A stretch of DNA of 9,100 nt from Bacteroidota bacterium (GCA_023427845.1 JAEYZX010000029.1:1-9100), one strand, 5' to 3'. Shown: positions 1-7,490, counted from the first letter of the stretch. The notes: a model not told the origin generated them from the sequence alone. A program made the numbers and translations.

Positions 1-2
1 TC

Positions 3-647
3 GACATCAAGACCGGAAATGAACGCATTGCGTATATCATGGGCGCAGGTGACGAAATTCCGAAGTCGCTCGCACAGATGGGATATAGTGTCACCCCGCT
101 TACTGCCACCGAAATAACCAAAGAAAAACTCGCCGAATTTGACGTTGTTATGACGGGTATCCGCGCCTACAATACGTTACAGGATCTGGCTTATAAACAA
201 CAAATACTTTTTGATTTTGTCAGTGAAGGAAATACGATGATCGTGCAATACAACACTTTGGGTGATTTGGTGACACCCGACATAGCCCCTTACCCACTAA
301 AGATTTCGCGCGAACGTGTAACTGAAGAGAACGCCGAAGTGCAATTGCTTGAACCGTCACATCCGCTGCTGAATTATCCAAATAAAATTACTCCTGCCGA
401 CTTCCATGGATGGAAACAGGAACAAGGACTCTACTATCCGAACCAGTGGGGTGATCAGTTTACTCCGCTTATCGCATCGGCCGATAAAGGTGAATCGCTC
501 AAAAAAGGCGCACTGCTTGTCGCCCAGCACGGTAAAGGACGCTATATTTATACCGGCCTTAGCTTTTTCAGGGAACTTCCGGAAGGAGTACCGGGGGCAT
601 TCCGACTGATGGCAAACTTGATATCGCAACAAAAAACCTTAAAATAA
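3..647 (+). CDS. PIG-L family deacetylase, C-terminal fragment (5' end outside window)
   Basis: The reading frame is open from the left edge of the window, so the first internal ATG (position 39) is not the true start; about 214 C-terminal residues are visible. The fragment resembles the C-terminal glutamine-amidotransferase/ThuA-like domain that follows the zinc-dependent LmbE/PIG-L catalytic domain in long (about 800 aa) Bacteroidetes PIG-L proteins. Visible family-like segments are GAGDEIP near the start, VVMTGIRAYNT, MIVQYNT, HPLLNYPNKIT, a GKGRYIYTGLSFFRELP block, and PGAFRLMANLI at the end. The catalytic AHPDDE motif would lie upstream and cannot be checked here. The family removes N-acetyl groups from amino sugars; the substrate of this long subfamily is not known to me. 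The stop lies 1 nt before the ATG of a small membrane ORF, which is followed by a sodium:solute symporter, suggesting an uptake-and-processing operon. The family call is from recognition only. Confidence 0.8.
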   Translation, partial: DIKTGNERIAYIMGAGDEIPKSLAQMGYSVTPLTATEITKEKLAEFDVVMTGIRAYNTLQDLAYKQQILFDFVSEGNTMIVQYNTLGDLVTPDIAPYPLKISRERVTEENAEVQLLEPSHPLLNYPNKITPADFHGWKQEQGLYYPNQWGDQFTPLIASADKGESLKKGALLVAQHGKGRYIYTGLSFFRELPEGVPGAFRLMANLISQQKTLK

Positions 648-648
648 G

Positions 649-756
649 ATGTCTGAAAAAAATTCATCGGGTTGGAAACGCAGCTATACCTGGGTATTGT
701 TGTCTAACATGCTGTATATACTGATTTTTTATTTTCTGATGCAAATTTATTCGTAA
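649..756 (+). CDS. 35-aa single-span membrane microprotein between deacetylase and symporter
   Basis: ATG at 649 begins 1 nt after the stop of the PIG-L gene, and TAA at 754-756 ends 2 nt before the ATG of the symporter. The 35-residue product has a polar, basic N-terminus (MSEKNSSGWKRS) followed by a hydrophobic stretch at residues about 14-34, rich in Leu, Ile, Phe and Tyr, consistent with one transmembrane helix and the N-terminus in the cytoplasm. The 111-nt space between the two large genes is filled exactly by this ORF with minimal spacers on both sides, which argues that it is translated and coupled. Some sodium symporters have small membrane partners encoded next to them (the YhdT/PanF and DUF4212 arrangements are known), so an accessory subunit is plausible. 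That function is inference; I do not recognise a named family. Confidence 0.7.
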   Translation: MSEKNSSGWKRSYTWVLLSNMLYILIFYFLMQIYS

Positions 757-758
757 CC

Positions 759-2453
759 ATGCAGCAACTCGACTGGATTATTTTATGCCTGACGCTGCTT
801 TTCATTGTGGTGTACGGTGTTTACAAGACCCGCGGAAGCAAAAACGTTGAAGATTATATCCTTGGCAATAACGAAACGCCATGGTGGACCGTTGGTTTAT
901 CTGTAATGGCAACGCAGGCAAGCGCAATCACGTTTCTATCAACGCCGGGCCAGGCCTACCACGACGGAATGGGGTTTGTACAGTTCTACTTCGGACTGCC
1001 AATTGCGATGGTCGTGATCTGTCTTACGTTTATTCCGATTTATCAACGCCTTAAGGTCTTTACCGCTTACGAATACCTCGAACAGCGATTCGATTTGAAA
1101 ACCAGGTCGCTGGCTTCGCTATTGTTCCTGTTTCAACGCGGGCTCGGAACCGGCCTTACCATTTACGCGCCTTCAATAATATTGTCGTCGCTCTTAGGCT
1201 GGAATCTGACGTTTCTGAACATAATCATCGGAATATTGGTAATCATCTACACTTTTTCAGGCGGAACAAAAGCCGTAAATGTGACGCAAAAGCAGCAAAT
1301 GTTCGTGATCATGTCGGGCATGTTTGTGACGTTTTTTCTGATTCTGCATTATTTGCCAAACGATATGACTTTCACTAACGCGCTGCAGATTGCCGGTGCG
1401 AACGACAAAATGAATATCGTAGACTTTTCATACGACCCTGAAACACGATATACCTTTTGGAGCGGAATCACAGGTGGTTTCTTTTTGATGTTATCGTATT
1501 TTGGAACCGATCAGTCGCAGGTTGGCCGATATCTTTCAGGAAAATCAATCCGTGAAAGTCAAATGGGACTTATAATGAACGGTTTTTTGAAGGTACCGAT
1601 GCAATTTTTCATCTTGCTGACCGGTGTAATGGTCTTCGTATTCTTTCAATTCAATCCGGTTCCGCTGAATTTTAACCCTAACAATAAAATCGTAATCGAC
1701 AAATCGATTTACAAAGAGCAGTACAACGAATTGGAAAATCAGCTCTCGGTACTAAGTGAAGAGAAAAAAGAATTCAATTTGCTTTACATGGATCACCTGA
1801 ACCAGAATTACGACAACCCGATCCTACGCAAACAACTGATTGCGCTTTCGGCAAAAGAAAAGGACCTGCGCGAAGAAGCCCGTGTACTGATATCGAAAGC
1901 AGACGGAAAAGCGGAAACAAACGATAAAGATTACGTTTTCCTTCATTTTATTTTGAATTATCTTCCCCAGGGATTGATCGGATTGTTGCTGGCCGTGATT
2001 TTTTCCGCCGCAATGTCCTCGACCGCTTCCGGTTTAAACGCACTCGCATCTACAACTTCAATCGATATATACAAACGAAACATCAAAGGCATTCGATCGG
2101 AAAAACATTATGTGAACGCGACGAAATTCTTTACGTTGTTATGGGGACTGATCGCAATCGGATTCGCATGCGTCGCCACATTGTTTGAAAATCTAATCCA
2201 ATTGGTAAATATCATTGGTTCTATTTTTTATGGGACGGTGCTTGGAATATTCCTCGTAGGATTCTATATCAAATACGTACGTGCACAAGCTATTTTCACA
2301 GGCGCGGTAATCAGCCAGCTCACGATTTTCTATATCTATTACCTCGACATAGTCAGTTTCCTTTGGCTGAACTTCATCGGAGCAATGCTGGCCATCCTGC
2401 TCTCAATGTTGCTTCAGGCAACAATCTTCCGAAAAGAAAAATTACTGGCATAA
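759..2453 (+). CDS. Sodium:solute symporter (SSS family) with a hydrophilic coiled-coil-like insert
   Basis: A 564-aa inner-membrane protein of the SSS family (Na+-coupled uptake of sugars, amino acids, vitamins or similar small solutes). The first helix starts at about residue 6. The segment SVMATQASAITFLSTPG (48-64) matches the broken helix that forms part of the Na+/substrate site in vSGLT/PutP-type proteins. The segment FSAAMSSTASGLNALAS (415-431) carries the paired serines S420/S421 expected at the Na2 site. FSGGTKAVNVTQKQQ (166-180) is another family landmark. Between helices, residues about 303-390 form a charged, Lys/Glu-rich, helix-prone soluble insertion, longer than in standard 480-550 aa members. 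The substrate cannot be read from the sequence. Linkage to a PIG-L deacetylase hints at an amino sugar or related glycan product, but this is inference. The ATG at 759 is 2 nt after the upstream stop, implying translational coupling. Confidence 0.9.
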   Translation: MQQLDWIILCLTLLFIVVYGVYKTRGSKNVEDYILGNNETPWWTVGLSVMATQASAITFLSTPGQAYHDGMGFVQFYFGLPIAMVVICLTFIPIYQRLKVFTAYEYLEQRFDLKTRSLASLLFLFQRGLGTGLTIYAPSIILSSLLGWNLTFLNIIIGILVIIYTFSGGTKAVNVTQKQQMFVIMSGMFVTFFLILHYLPNDMTFTNALQIAGANDKMNIVDFSYDPETRYTFWSGITGGFFLMLSYFGTDQSQVGRYLSGKSIRESQMGLIMNGFLKVPMQFFILLTGVMVFVFFQFNPVPLNFNPNNKIVIDKSIYKEQYNELENQLSVLSEEKKEFNLLYMDHLNQNYDNPILRKQLIALSAKEKDLREEARVLISKADGKAETNDKDYVFLHFILNYLPQGLIGLLLAVIFSAAMSSTASGLNALASTTSIDIYKRNIKGIRSEKHYVNATKFFTLLWGLIAIGFACVATLFENLIQLVNIIGSIFYGTVLGIFLVGFYIKYVRAQAIFTGAVISQLTIFYIYYLDIVSFLWLNFIGAMLAILLSMLLQATIFRKEKLLA

Positions 2454-2482
2454 AAAAAGCGCTCCCACAAAAGGAGCGCTTT
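2452..2482. terminator. Bidirectional intrinsic terminator between convergent genes
   Basis: A perfect 10-bp stem pairs AAAGCGCTCC (2456-2465) with GGAGCGCTTT (2473-2482) around a 7-nt loop. On the - strand the hairpin is followed by a run of seven T (complement of 2452-2458), making a textbook terminator for the DUF2911 gene. On the + strand the trailing T run is only three bases, so termination of the symporter operon is probably weaker. It lies between the stop codons at 2453 and 2502. Confidence 0.88.
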
Positions 2483-2501
2483 CAATCAATAAATGAACGG
2501 T

Positions 2502-3344
2502 TTATTTAGACCATTCCTTAATGCTATCCTGATTCATCTTCACATAATCGGCATTGTTGGCTTTCTGAGCTGCTGCAAGCGATAGTTTGGCAGTTTCGAT
2601 AGCGCCTTTTTTATCGCCAATTTTTGCCTGGATTAGTGATTTTTGACGATAGAAATAAAACGGCTTGTCTTTACTCAATTCAAGCGCCTTGTTCATATAG
2701 TTCAACGCCTTGTTCATGTCGCCATTCGACTGATAAAAATATTGTGCTGATGCGAAGTAATCTCCCGCTGTCGGGCCGGCCAATACTTTTTCAATGCTCG
2801 CGATTGCAGCTGTATGCGTTGGAACTTCAAAACGGATCGGAACCAAAGTTTTTTCCCATGAAATCTCCAAATCGGCAGCATCATTCGTGATATTATTTAC
2901 CCCAATCGTAAACGATTCTACATTTCTGTCAAGCATTTGCGGCTTTGCATTAGTTTTTAGTGCAACATTGGCTTCATTCCACTGATCTGGAATTCCCCAG
3001 GTATCGGTATCGGTGTAAAATGCGATTTCCCAATTGTCGGCACGCGGAGTAGCGAAAATTGCATACTTTCCTTTCTTAAGTGTTTTTCCCGCTATTGTAA
3101 CGTCTTCACTGAATGATACTACAGAACTTCCATTGGCACCGGTACGCCACATCTTTCCAAATGGAACCAGATCACCAAAAATTGTACGCCCCTTCACACT
3201 TGGACGGAAGTATTCAATCTCGACTTCAGTCAGTCCAACAGTTTGTTTAACAACGGCGCGCGGACTAGCCTGTGGCGTTCTTACTTGTGCATCGGCAGAT
3301 ATAGACATAGCTATTACAGCAAGTGCAAGAATAAATTTTTTCAT
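2502..3344 (-). CDS. Secreted DUF2911 protein with C-terminal TPR-like region
   Basis: A 280-aa protein. Residues 1-20 form a Sec signal peptide: a Lys-Lys start, a hydrophobic core and likely cleavage after the Ala-Asp-Ala-Gln at 17-20, so the mature protein is expected in the periplasm or outside the cell. Residues about 25-170 show the DUF2911 hallmarks: SPRAVVKQTVGLTEVEIEY, then RPSVKGRTIFGDLVPFG (47-63), WRTGANGSS (66-74) and GKYAIFATP (92-100). Residues about 190-262 look like two helical-hairpin (TPR-type) repeats, with AQYFYQSNGDMNKALNYM and a following KALELSKDKPFYFYRQKS block. The biochemical role of DUF2911 is unknown to me. It is transcribed alone, from its own promoter at 3368-3394 to the terminator at 2452-2482. 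The ATG at 3344 is chosen because it starts the signal peptide. Confidence 0.88.
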   Translation of the reverse strand: MKKFILALAVIAMSISADAQVRTPQASPRAVVKQTVGLTEVEIEYFRPSVKGRTIFGDLVPFGKMWRTGANGSSVVSFSEDVTIAGKTLKKGKYAIFATPRADNWEIAFYTDTDTWGIPDQWNEANVALKTNAKPQMLDRNVESFTIGVNNITNDAADLEISWEKTLVPIRFEVPTHTAAIASIEKVLAGPTAGDYFASAQYFYQSNGDMNKALNYMNKALELSKDKPFYFYRQKSLIQAKIGDKKGAIETAKLSLAAAQKANNADYVKMNQDSIKEWSK

Positions 3345-3367
3345 ATTGAATGGTTTTGTTATTTCAC

Positions 3368-3394
3368 CAAATTTACGACTTCATAAATCTGCAA
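3368..3394 (-). promoter_or_regulatory. Bacteroidetes-type promoter for the DUF2911 gene
   Basis: Read on the - strand there is a perfect TAnnTTTG -7 box (TAAATTTG, complement of 3368-3375) and a TTG -33 element (complement of 3392-3394), separated by 16 nt, near the usual 17-23 nt of the flavobacterial consensus. The expected transcript start would leave a short A-rich leader of roughly 15-20 nt before the ATG at 3344. This is pattern matching only, with no experimental support. Confidence 0.55.
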
Positions 3395-3463
3395 TGTGTT
3401 AATATTTCCTTAATGTGAGCGGATTCATCTCTGAGCAGGCGGACTCAATTTGTATCTTTAAGT

Positions 3464-4777
3464 ATGATTGAAAATCATTCAGACGCCATAAATATATTCT
3501 GGTTCAGACGCGATCTGAGGCTTGATGACAACATTGCACTTTACCATGCATTGAACAACGGCAGAAAGGTTTTACCGGTTTTCATATACGATACAAATAT
3601 TCTGTCGGATCTGCCGAAAGATGATGCGCGTGTGAATTTTATTGCGGAAAAGCTGAAAGAAATCAAGTCGCATTTGAAAAAATATAATACTTCACTTGCA
3701 GTATTTCATGGTGAACCTACTGAAGTATTTTCCAATCTGGTAACATCTTGCCGGATTGATTCCGTGTTTTTCAACCGCGACTATGAACCGTATGCGGTTA
3801 AACGTGACGCCGCCATTGGTAAGTTGTTGTCATTGCACGGAATTGCGGTACGAGATTTTAAAGACCATGTCATTTTTGAAAAATCGGAAATCGTCAAACC
3901 CGATGGTCAGCCGTATGTAGTATTTACGCCATATTCGAAAAAATGGAAGGAAAAGCTCGAGACGGAACTGAGCATCTATCAATCGGAATCGCTGCCTGGC
4001 AATTTTGCCGCGCATTCGTTTCCGTTTAAATCGCATATCGATATCGGGTTCAGTGCTTCACCTATACAGTTTCCGGAACTGCAATTCACGAAAGCAATTA
4101 TCGAAAATTACGATTCCGCCCGCAACTTCCCGGCATTTGATCAAACTTCAAAACTCGGCGTCCACTTGCGGTTTGGCACGGTAAGCATCCGAAAAATTGT
4201 GGACATGGCGCTCAAACACGAATCATTTCTAAACGAGTTGATCTGGCGGGAATTCTTTATGCAAATCCTTTGGCATTTTCCCAATACGGTACGCAGTAGT
4301 TTCCGGCCTAAATATGACGAAGTAAAATGGCGCAACAATGAGGAGGAATTCCGTCTTTGGTGCGAGGGGAACACAGGTTATCCGATTGTAGATGCCGGAA
4401 TGCGCGAACTGAACGCTACAGGTTTCATGCACAACCGCGTGAGAATGATCGTTGCGAGTTTCCTTTGCAAGCATCTGCTTATCGACTGGCGTTGGGGTGA
4501 AACGTATTTTGCGTTGAAATTGCTCGATTACGAACAGGCGTCAAATGTCGGGAACTGGCAATGGGCAGCAGGAAGTGGCGTTGATGCGGCGCCCTATTTT
4601 AGAATCTTCAATCCTGCGGAACAGGTCAGGAAATTCGACAAAGATCTAAAGTACGTCCGGAAATGGGTTCCCGAAATTGATACGCTCAATTATCCGCCAC
4701 CAATGGTCGAACACAAATTCGCGCGCGAACGATGTCTGACCGCTTATAAACTGGCCTTATACGGTGCTATGGATTAA
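3464..4777 (+). CDS. phr: Deoxyribodipyrimidine photolyase (class I type)
   Basis: A 437-aa flavoprotein of the photolyase/cryptochrome family, predicted to use blue light to split UV-induced pyrimidine dimers. The N-terminal antenna-binding domain begins with IFWFRRDLRLDDN (11-23). The C-terminal FAD domain includes SKLGVHLRFGTVS (229-241), NELIWREFF (257-265), GYPIVDAGMRELNATGFMHNRVRM (305-328, in part) and DAAPYFRIFNP (374-384). By alignment from memory with E. coli PhrB, the electron-transfer triad W306/W359/W382 corresponds to W289, W342 and W365, all present. N361 matches the FAD-contacting Asn378, and E258/W261 match the lesion-binding E274/W277. This favours an active CPD photolyase over a signalling cryptochrome, although the subclass and antenna cofactor are not certain. 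It is slightly shorter than the 472-aa E. coli enzyme. Its 3' end overlaps the convergent HAD gene. Confidence 0.93.
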   Translation: MIENHSDAINIFWFRRDLRLDDNIALYHALNNGRKVLPVFIYDTNILSDLPKDDARVNFIAEKLKEIKSHLKKYNTSLAVFHGEPTEVFSNLVTSCRIDSVFFNRDYEPYAVKRDAAIGKLLSLHGIAVRDFKDHVIFEKSEIVKPDGQPYVVFTPYSKKWKEKLETELSIYQSESLPGNFAAHSFPFKSHIDIGFSASPIQFPELQFTKAIIENYDSARNFPAFDQTSKLGVHLRFGTVSIRKIVDMALKHESFLNELIWREFFMQILWHFPNTVRSSFRPKYDEVKWRNNEEEFRLWCEGNTGYPIVDAGMRELNATGFMHNRVRMIVASFLCKHLLIDWRWGETYFALKLLDYEQASNVGNWQWAAGSGVDAAPYFRIFNPAEQVRKFDKDLKYVRKWVPEIDTLNYPPPMVEHKFARERCLTAYKLALYGAMD

Positions 4778-5426
4778 TTTGCCGGATATTTTGAAAGTTG
4801 AGTTCCGAAAAATGCTTTACGATCTGATCTGATTCGGTCAGGTCCTGAAACTTCGAGTGTTCGCTGTCGTACCCGATGCAGTACAAACCTGCCGCTTTTG
4901 CAGCCCTGATCCCATTGGTACTGTCTTCAATCACAATACAATTTTGCGGAGGCGTTTCCGAAAGTGCAACAGCTTTTAGAAAAATCGCAGGATGTGGTTT
5001 CGATTTCGGAAATTCCTCACCGCTGACGATATGACTAAAATATTGGTACAAGTCAAAGCGTTTGAAAATCCGGTCGATCGTTACCTTCGCCGATGATGAA
5101 GCCAAAACCAACTGCATCCCGTTAGAATGAAGGTCTTTAATAAGCGCTTCAACTCCGTCGAGCAGGAAGAAGTCTTCTTTGTTATCGAAAGCATCGTTGA
5201 AAATCGCACGTTTGATGTCGATCAGCTTTTCGACCTCCTCGGTTAGTCCGAAGTGCTCTTTAAGTCGTTGATACACATTCCGCGTCGAATTGCCGGTGAA
5301 TGTCGCATACAATTCATCCGAAACTTCGATATTCAATTGTTTAAAATGCTGTTGATATGCATAATAATGAACGGGTTCGGTATCGACGATTACGCCGTCC
5401 ATATCAAAAATCACAGTTGAAATCAT
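4767..5426 (-). CDS. HAD-superfamily phosphatase/phosphomutase (beta-PGM-like, subfamily IA)
   Basis: A 219-aa cytoplasmic hydrolase. Motif I is FDMDGVIVDTEP (7-18), with nucleophile D8 and acid/base D10. A helical cap follows (about 19-85). Motif II is at LASSS (108-112, S110). Motif III is K143 in PKSKPHP, and motif IV is IEDSTNG (166-172, E167/D168). All four catalytic motifs are intact. The DGVIVDTEP start and KPHP/EDS spacing resemble beta-phosphoglucomutase and 2-deoxyglucose-6-phosphatase-like enzymes that act on sugar phosphates; the actual substrate cannot be told. The start ATG overlaps the upstream tcdA stop by 4 nt (ATGA), making it the last gene of the four-gene operon. Its 3' end overlaps the photolyase gene by 11 nt on the opposite strand. 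Confidence 0.9.
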   Translation of the reverse strand: MISTVIFDMDGVIVDTEPVHYYAYQQHFKQLNIEVSDELYATFTGNSTRNVYQRLKEHFGLTEEVEKLIDIKRAIFNDAFDNKEDFFLLDGVEALIKDLHSNGMQLVLASSSAKVTIDRIFKRFDLYQYFSHIVSGEEFPKSKPHPAIFLKAVALSETPPQNCIVIEDSTNGIRAAKAAGLYCIGYDSEHSKFQDLTESDQIVKHFSELNFQNIRQINP

Positions 5427-6148
5427 TCCGCGTCATTTTTAATCAAATACCGTATTACAGTTTCGGCAGCGTAAAGTCCGAATAATCCCGGCATATACGA
5501 ATTTGTTCCGTAAAACGATTTTTTGAAGTTTTTCCCATCGGTGGTTTTCAGACTGCTTTCATCCTGGATTTCCGATGAAAACACCACTTTAATACCCTTA
5601 TCGATCTTGACTTCCTTGAGCCGTTTTTTAATCGCTTTTGCAAGAAAACAGTTTTGGGTATTGCTGATGTCGGCGACCTTGACTTTGGCAGCTTCCATTT
5701 TTCCGCCGGCGCCCATGCTGCTGATGATTTTGATTTTCTTTCGCTTGGCCGAGATCATCAAATTCAATTTTGGCGTGATGCTGTCGATGCAGTCAACCAC
5801 ATAATCATACTCGTCGGAAACGATCTCCAAAGCTCGTTCAGGCGATAGAAATTCGGTGATTTTGGTCAGTTTCAATTCCGGATTGATATCCAGCAGCCGG
5901 GCGCCAACCACATCAACCTTTGGCAAACCAACGGTTGAATGCAAAGCCGGCAACTGCCTGTTTATGTTTGTAATATCAACAACGTCACCGTCTACAATTG
6001 TTATTTTACCGACTCCAGCCCGCGCGATGAATTCGGCTGCAAACGAACCTACTCCGCCCACACCCACAATCAGCACATTTGAATTTTTGAGCTTGTCGAG
6101 CCCTTCTTTTTTAATCAGCAATTCTGCTCTTTCAGTCCATTCAGCCAT
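5423..6148 (-). CDS. tcdA: tRNA threonylcarbamoyladenosine dehydratase (TcdA/CsdL, E1-like)
   Basis: A 241-aa E1-like ATP-dependent enzyme predicted to dehydrate and cyclise the t6A modification at position 37 of ANN-decoding tRNAs to ct6A. The Rossmann-type nucleotide loop is GVGGVGS (29-35), with D53 after IVDGD as the adenosine-ribose contact. NINRQ (61-65) with R64 and GLPK with K77 are the expected ATP-binding residues. DCIDSITPK (119-127) is the conserved E1 aspartate region, and SMGAGGKMEAAKVKVADIS (144-162) is TcdA-like. The C-terminal GTNSYMPGLFGLYAAE also matches the family. Length is slightly below the 268 aa of the E. coli protein. It starts 4 nt after the TatD stop and overlaps the HAD gene by 4 nt. 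TatD-like and TcdA genes are neighbours in many Bacteroidetes, in my recollection. Confidence 0.92.
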   Translation of the reverse strand: MAEWTERAELLIKKEGLDKLKNSNVLIVGVGGVGSFAAEFIARAGVGKITIVDGDVVDITNINRQLPALHSTVGLPKVDVVGARLLDINPELKLTKITEFLSPERALEIVSDEYDYVVDCIDSITPKLNLMISAKRKKIKIISSMGAGGKMEAAKVKVADISNTQNCFLAKAIKKRLKEVKIDKGIKVVFSSEIQDESSLKTTDGKNFKKSFYGTNSYMPGLFGLYAAETVIRYLIKNDAE

Positions 6149-6152
6149 ATAA

Positions 6153-6809
6153 TTATTTCAATTTTGTATCAAAAACCATATTGTAATTTTTTTCTATAAT
6201 CTGTTCCATTTCAACATCGGTGATTCCTTTGTACCTGGCCGCAAGCGAATAAACCTCGGTTATATCCTCCTGGACCGAATCGGTTTCAAGGAAGATGCGA
6301 TTGTTTGGAACCGCAGTAAATACCGATTCAAGCTCCGGATTGCGAAGCAGGTATTTTCCAAACGACAAATAAAACCCATGTGACAGGAGATCGTTGGCAA
6401 GCTGCAACTTTTTTGAAAAGCCATGGATTACGACCGGAACAGTTACTTTCAACTTATTCGTGCATGCAATCAATTCCTGAAATGCAGCGACACAATGTAT
6501 GATGACCGGTTTTTGGTACTTCTCCGCCAACCTTAACTGCTGCTCAAAAAGTTCGATCTGCAATGCAAGCGGCACTTCAATCCTTTTGTCCAATCCACAT
6601 TCGCCTACCGCAAGACATTCGGTAGTCTGCAGTTTTGATTCCAAAATTTCGAAATCCTTTTCGAGGCGGTCCTGCTGTATGTACCACGGATGAATCCCGA
6701 TCGAATAATTGGGGATTGTCTTGTCAAATTCGTGCGGATATTGGTTCACTATCTCCAACAAATCCGCCCTTGCCGAATAACTGTGCGTATGGAGATTGAC
6801 CATCGCCAT
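6153..6809 (-). CDS. TatD family metal-dependent hydrolase (short form)
   Basis: A 218-aa TIM-barrel amidohydrolase-like protein of the TatD family; characterised members are metal-dependent DNases or exonucleases. Metal-binding residues are visible in order: HTH (H7/H9), GIHPW (H40), VGECGLD (E70), IIHC (H105), VIHGF (H129) and LETDS (D177). The set is complete, so activity is likely. At 218 aa it is shorter than typical 255-265 aa TatD or YcfH proteins, which fits the compact Bacteroidetes subgroup rather than a truncation, as both ends look natural. The ATG at 6809 shares one base with the stop of the preceding DUF1684 gene (TGATG). An ATG two codons later (6803) is an alternative start. 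Whether the target is DNA, RNA or D-aminoacyl-tRNA cannot be decided here. Confidence 0.88.
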   Translation of the reverse strand: MAMVNLHTHSYSARADLLEIVNQYPHEFDKTIPNYSIGIHPWYIQQDRLEKDFEILESKLQTTECLAVGECGLDKRIEVPLALQIELFEQQLRLAEKYQKPVIIHCVAAFQELIACTNKLKVTVPVVIHGFSKKLQLANDLLSHGFYLSFGKYLLRNPELESVFTAVPNNRIFLETDSVQEDITEVYSLAARYKGITDVEMEQIIEKNYNMVFDTKLK

Positions 6810-7411
6810 CAGTCGTGGTATTTTTTTACGCCGGCTTTTACTTCGACCTGCAAATCATTCTCAAGCGGGATCTTCGGACACGAATACCGCGGATTATACG
6901 CACAATACGGATTGTATGCTTTATTGAAATCGATCGCCATCGTATTGCCATTTGGAATTTTCACATCGATATAACGCCCGCCGATATACGTTTCATTGCC
7001 ATTGGTCAAATCGGAAAACGGCAGAAAAAGGGAATCCTCAAAACCCGGTTTGTCAGCAAACGCAACGTTTTGATATACATTCAATTTGCATGGCGTTCCG
7101 TGAAGCTCGAAATGAAGCGTGCCATAGACGACGTAAACAGGAAGCCTGTTGGTTGTAGTTTGCATTTCAAAAGGTTTCGCATCGGGAGTACGGATAAATT
7201 TTGCATTTACAAAAAAAGTCGAATCGGCCGCAAAAAAATCGAGCCCCGAAAAACCTGCGAGGTCATTTTTAGGCAACGGACTCTTATCGGTATTTTTGAA
7301 ATCGGCATTCAGATCGTGCTGAAAATCAAGTACCGATTGCCTGTCGAATGGGATCTGTGCGATACCTGAAACTGCAGAAATCAAAAATACTATGACGTAA
7401 AAATATCTCAT
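6809..7411 (-). CDS. Secreted DUF1684 protein
   Basis: A 200-aa protein. Residues 1-19 form a signal peptide (hydrophobic core, likely cleavage after Ala-Gln at 18-19), so the product is exported. The DUF1684 signature is clear: LPFSDLTNGNETYIGGRY in the 130-147 region, then DFNKAYNPYCAYNP (161-174), SCPKIPLENDL (177-187), and a C-terminal VKAGVKKY in place of the usual AGEK-type end. C170 and C178 are the only cysteines in that conserved block and could form a disulfide after export. The domain's biochemical role is unknown to me. It is the first gene of the operon with the TatD-family, tcdA and HAD genes, sharing one nucleotide with the TatD start. The mismatch between an exported first protein and cytoplasmic partners suggests co-regulation rather than a physical complex. 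Confidence 0.88.
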   Translation of the reverse strand: MRYFYVIVFLISAVSGIAQIPFDRQSVLDFQHDLNADFKNTDKSPLPKNDLAGFSGLDFFAADSTFFVNAKFIRTPDAKPFEMQTTTNRLPVYVVYGTLHFELHGTPCKLNVYQNVAFADKPGFEDSLFLPFSDLTNGNETYIGGRYIDVKIPNGNTMAIDFNKAYNPYCAYNPRYSCPKIPLENDLQVEVKAGVKKYHD

Positions 7412-7425
7412 GGGAATTGTTTGGA

Positions 7426-7460
7426 CAAAAATAACGAAAAGTATTGCGAAGGCTTGTCAA
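7426..7460 (-). promoter_or_regulatory. Candidate promoter of the DUF1684-tatD-tcdA-HAD operon
   Basis: Read on the - strand, a perfect TAnnTTTG -7 box (TATTTTTG, complement of 7426-7433) lies 15 nt before the ATG at 7411. The nearest TTG upstream (complement of 7458-7460) is 24 nt away, slightly longer than the 17-23 nt consensus spacing, so the -33 assignment is weak. Confidence 0.4.
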
Positions 7461-7490
7461 AATAAACCGATAAGTGCAAATTAACCTCGG

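Noticed and set aside
3034..3402. + strand open frame opposite the DUF2911 start
   Set aside because: Shadow of the signal peptide and DUF2911 domain, and it runs over the likely promoter of that gene.
3453..3460. TATCTTTA as a promoter -7 box for the photolyase gene
   Set aside because: One mismatch to TAnnTTTG, only 3 nt before the ATG, and no TTG at -33 distance; the transcript start would fall at or after the start codon.
3464..4777. Signalling cryptochrome instead of photolyase
   Set aside because: The lesion-binding Glu/Trp pair and Trp triad are conserved and there is no C-terminal extension, which favours a repair enzyme.
6815..7369. Long + strand open frame (184 codons) opposite the DUF1684 gene
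   Set aside because: Antisense shadow of a clear DUF1684 coding sequence; its translation has no recognisable domain or export signal.
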